Program-made: the position numbers and the translations under genes
From: an uncultured Clostridium sp.
GTDB taxonomy: Bacteria > Bacillota > Clostridia > Oscillospirales > Acutalibacteraceae
DNA length: 64,000 nt
Direction of reading: 5' to 3'
Assembly (NCBI GenBank): GCA_902471875.1
Contig: CABRLN010000004.1
Location: 1-64,000 of the forward strand
Part shown: piece after piece, positions 61,760 through 64,000 of the stretch
Numbering within the stretch: the first letter of the stretch is position 1
How the letters are laid out: the number at the start of each line of letters is the position of its first letter
Notes under the pieces: generated by a model
Told to the model about the DNA's origin: nothing
Databases searched by the model: none
What the model saw: the letters and a program-made list of their open reading frames with translations, nothing else

Positions 61760-63220
61760 ATGTTTAAACCGGGTTTTGAAGAAATTATGGAATTAGCAGA
61801 ATCTTATGATGTTATTCCAATCACAAAAGAGATATATGCAGACATTAGTACACCAATTACATTGTTAAGAAAAATATCTGCTATATCAAAAAGATATTAC
61901 TTGCTTGAAAGTATTGAGGGCGGCGAAAAATGGGGTAGATATTCGTTTATAGGTTTTGACCCTAAATCTAGAATTTATTATAAGCAGGGCAAAGTTGTTA
62001 TTGAAGGTGAAGGCGCAAAAGAGGTTGTTACTGACAAACCTTTTGATGTGGTAAGAGAATTTTTAAAGAATTATAAAACACCAAAGTTTGAAAATATACC
62101 TCCTTTTACAGGTGGTTTAGTAGGTTACTTTGGTTATAGTATGATAGCTGTTGCAGAGCCTGTTTTAAAGCTGCGTGACAGTCAGTTTAACGATTTTGAC
62201 TTAATGTTTTTTGACAAGGTTGTTGCTTATGACCACCTTACACAAAAAATAAGCGTTATAGTTAATATGAAAACATATGACCCGCAGCGACAGTATAAAA
62301 AAGCTTGTTACGATATTGAAAATATAATTTCTATTATTACCGAACAAAAACCTCTGCCAAAAACAGAACCATATAAAAATGTAGAGTTTAAGTCAAATAT
62401 GACAGAAGAAGAATTTTGTCAAATGGTTGAAAAAACAAAAGAGTATATTTACGACGGAGATATTTTTCAGTGTGTTGTTTCAAGACGATTTGAAACAGAA
62501 TATCAGGGCAATTTGATAGATGCTTACAGGGTTTTGCGTGTTACTAACCCGTCACCTTATATGGTTTATATGATGTGTGACGGAAACGAGATTATAAGCA
62601 CATCACCTGAAACTCTTGTAAGGCTAAAAAACGGCAGACTTTCAACATATCCTGTTGCAGGCTCAAGACCAAGAGGAAAAACAAAAGCTGCTGATGATGC
62701 CCTTGAAAAAGATTTGCTTAGTGACGAAAAAGAACTTGCTGAGCATAATATGCTTGTTGACCTAGGCAGAAATGATATTGGCAAAATTTCTAAAATAGAC
62801 TCAGTAGAAGTTACAGCTTACCAGGTAATTAACAGATATTCAAAAATTATGCATATTGCCTCAGAGGTTGAAGGTAATATAAGAGATGATAAAGACGCTT
62901 TTGATGCTGTTGAAGCAGTATTGCCGGCGGGTACGCTTTCGGGTGCGCCTAAGATAAGAGCCTGCGAGATTATTGAAGAGCTTGAGCAATATCCAAGAGG
63001 TATTTATGGCGGTGCATTAGGATATGTTGACTTTAACGGCAATCTTGACGTTGCTATTGCTATAAGAATGGCAGTAAAAAAAGAAAATAAGGTTTATGTT
63101 CAGGCAGGTGCAGGCATTGTTGCAGACAGTGTACCACATTCTGAATATCTTGAAACCTACAATAAGGCACTGGCTGTTATGAACGCTGTTAAAAATGCAG
63201 CGACAGCAGAGCTGCCGTAA
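61760..63220 (+). CDS. trpE: Anthranilate synthase component I
   Basis: Makes anthranilate from chorismate with ammonia from TrpG; first committed step of tryptophan synthesis. 486 residues. The feedback-inhibition motif LLES (48-51) is kept, and the catalytic C-terminal domain has AGSRPRG, DLGRNDIGK, MHIASEVEG and LPAGTLSGAPKIRA. AAAGGAG precedes the ATG. First gene after the T-box, so it is controlled by tRNA-Trp charging as well as by tryptophan binding. Confidence 0.96.
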   Translation: MFKPGFEEIMELAESYDVIPITKEIYADISTPITLLRKISAISKRYYLLESIEGGEKWGRYSFIGFDPKSRIYYKQGKVVIEGEGAKEVVTDKPFDVVREFLKNYKTPKFENIPPFTGGLVGYFGYSMIAVAEPVLKLRDSQFNDFDLMFFDKVVAYDHLTQKISVIVNMKTYDPQRQYKKACYDIENIISIITEQKPLPKTEPYKNVEFKSNMTEEEFCQMVEKTKEYIYDGDIFQCVVSRRFETEYQGNLIDAYRVLRVTNPSPYMVYMMCDGNEIISTSPETLVRLKNGRLSTYPVAGSRPRGKTKAADDALEKDLLSDEKELAEHNMLVDLGRNDIGKISKIDSVEVTAYQVINRYSKIMHIASEVEGNIRDDKDAFDAVEAVLPAGTLSGAPKIRACEIIEELEQYPRGIYGGALGYVDFNGNLDVAIAIRMAVKKENKVYVQAGAGIVADSVPHSEYLETYNKALAVMNAVKNAATAELP

Positions 63221-63238
63221 GGAAAAGAGGTATTATTT

Positions 63239-63811
63239 ATGATATTGTTAATTGACAACTACGACAGCTTTTCCTACAATTTGGTTCAAGTTGCAGGCAG
63301 CGTAGAAAGCGATATACAGGTTTTTAGAAACGATAAAATAACAGTTGATGAAATAAGAAGGCTTAATCCTTCACATATTATTTTGTCACCTGGCCCGGGT
63401 TATCCTAAAGACGCCGGAATATGTGAAGATGTTGTAAAAGAACTTAAGGGCGAATATCCTATTCTTGGTGTTTGTTTGGGGCACCAGGCAATTTGCGAGG
63501 TGTTTGGTGCAGATATAACCCATGCAGTAAAGCTTATGCATGGCAAACAAAGCCAAGTTACGGTTGATACAAGCTGCAAACTTTTTGACGGCTTACCAAA
63601 AGAAATTGCAGTTGCTCGTTATCACTCGTTGGTTGCATCAAATCTTCCTGAAGATTTGATTGTAACCTCAACCGATACCGAAAACGGTGAGGTTATGGCA
63701 GTTAAGCATAAAAATTACGAAATTTATGGACTTCAATTTCATCCCGAGTCCATATTAACGCCTACAGGTAAAACAATGCTGGAAAACTTTATACGAAAGG
63801 TTGGTAAGTAA
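63239..63811 (+). CDS. trpG: Anthranilate synthase component II (glutamine amidotransferase)
   Basis: Releases ammonia from glutamine for TrpE. 190 residues; class I amidotransferase triad C79 (GVCLGHQ), H168 and E170 (FHPES), oxyanion SPGPGYP. Free-standing, not fused to TrpD. In clostridia such subunits may also serve folate synthesis, but no pab gene is near and it lies in the trp operon. Confidence 0.95.
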   Translation: MILLIDNYDSFSYNLVQVAGSVESDIQVFRNDKITVDEIRRLNPSHIILSPGPGYPKDAGICEDVVKELKGEYPILGVCLGHQAICEVFGADITHAVKLMHGKQSQVTVDTSCKLFDGLPKEIAVARYHSLVASNLPEDLIVTSTDTENGEVMAVKHKNYEIYGLQFHPESILTPTGKTMLENFIRKVGK

Positions 63812-63812
63812 A

Positions 63813-64000
63813 ATGATTAAAGAAGCAATAAGCAAAGTAATAAACAGTCAAGACCTGTCTTTTGAAGAAACACAAGCAGTTATGACAGAAATTATGACAG
63901 GTAATGCCACAAATGCACAAATTGCGTCATTTTTAACAGCATTAAGAATGAAGGGTGAAACTATAGAAGAAATTACTGCTTGTGCAAAGGTTATGAGAGA
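63813..64000 (+). CDS. trpD: Anthranilate phosphoribosyltransferase, N-terminal part (cut by window end)
   Basis: An open frame starts at ATG 63813, one base after the trpG stop codon, with AAAGG upstream, and runs to the window edge (62 codons). The visible helical segment, SFEETQAVMTEIMTGNATNA followed by QIASFLTALRMKGET, is the typical N-terminal domain of TrpD. The catalytic glycine-rich loop lies beyond the window. Confidence 0.93.
   Translation, partial: MIKEAISKVINSQDLSFEETQAVMTEIMTGNATNAQIASFLTALRMKGETIEEITACAKVMR

Overview
The window reads as chromosomal DNA of a low-GC, spore-forming anaerobic member of the Bacillota, class Clostridia. The evidence is AT-rich sequence with strong AGGAGG-type ribosome binding sites, a SpoIIID regulator, a bacterial V-type ATPase operon, a dgt-dnaG-rpoD operon, a tryptophan T-box leader and the Gram-positive rimP-nusA-ylxR-ylxQ-infB-rbfA-nrnA-truB cluster. 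Family or genus cannot be fixed from the sequence alone. No rRNA, tRNA, CRISPR array, phage or transposase gene was seen. Most of the window is core genome.

Layout. 0.1-5.1 kb: accD-accA (fatty acid synthesis), a superoxide dismutase, a lone argJ and a cysteine-rich protein of unknown function. 5.2-5.5 kb: a noncoding stretch with two hairpins and a possible 38-residue membrane peptide. 5.7-14.6 kb: nine-gene V-type ATPase operon behind a clear promoter. 14.6-18.9 kb (minus): response regulator, histidine kinase and a membrane HtrA protease, probably an envelope-stress unit. 19.2-29.5 kb: spoIIID, two lipoproteins, thiN-rsgA, an ECF sigma factor with a Cys-rich tail, a DUF2461 protein, a phosphohexomutase, a DUF188 protein, an FkbM methyltransferase and asparaginase. 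29.6-32.6 kb: copA-csoR copper-export operon with its operator. 32.7-37.9 kb: rpmE, yigZ, dgt-dnaG-rpoD. 38-39.9 kb (minus): two membrane proteins. 40.3-45.7 kb: a tyrosine-phosphorylation cluster (PHP phosphatase, two fused Wzz/BY-kinases, two Ig-like exported proteins). 45.9-49.2 kb (minus): dut, a U32 peptidase, zapA. 49.4-56.8 kb: transcription/translation cluster. 56.8-61.3 kb: patatin, DHHW protein, YdcF-like protein, amidohydrolase. 61.4 kb to the end: Trp T-box and trpEGD, with trpD running off the edge.

The best candidates for something undescribed are: (1) a dispersed noncoding repeat with three diverged copies near 20.3, 28.3 and 44.8 kb; (2) the BY-kinase cluster, which has kinases, phosphatase and Ig-like partners but no glycan genes beside it; (3) a CopA fused to a CopZ-like domain that keeps its own ribosome binding site and start codon; (4) a terminator-like leader in front of rimP whose stem carries the ribosome binding site of a short leader frame; (5) a miniature inverted-repeat element upstream of a lipoprotein gene.
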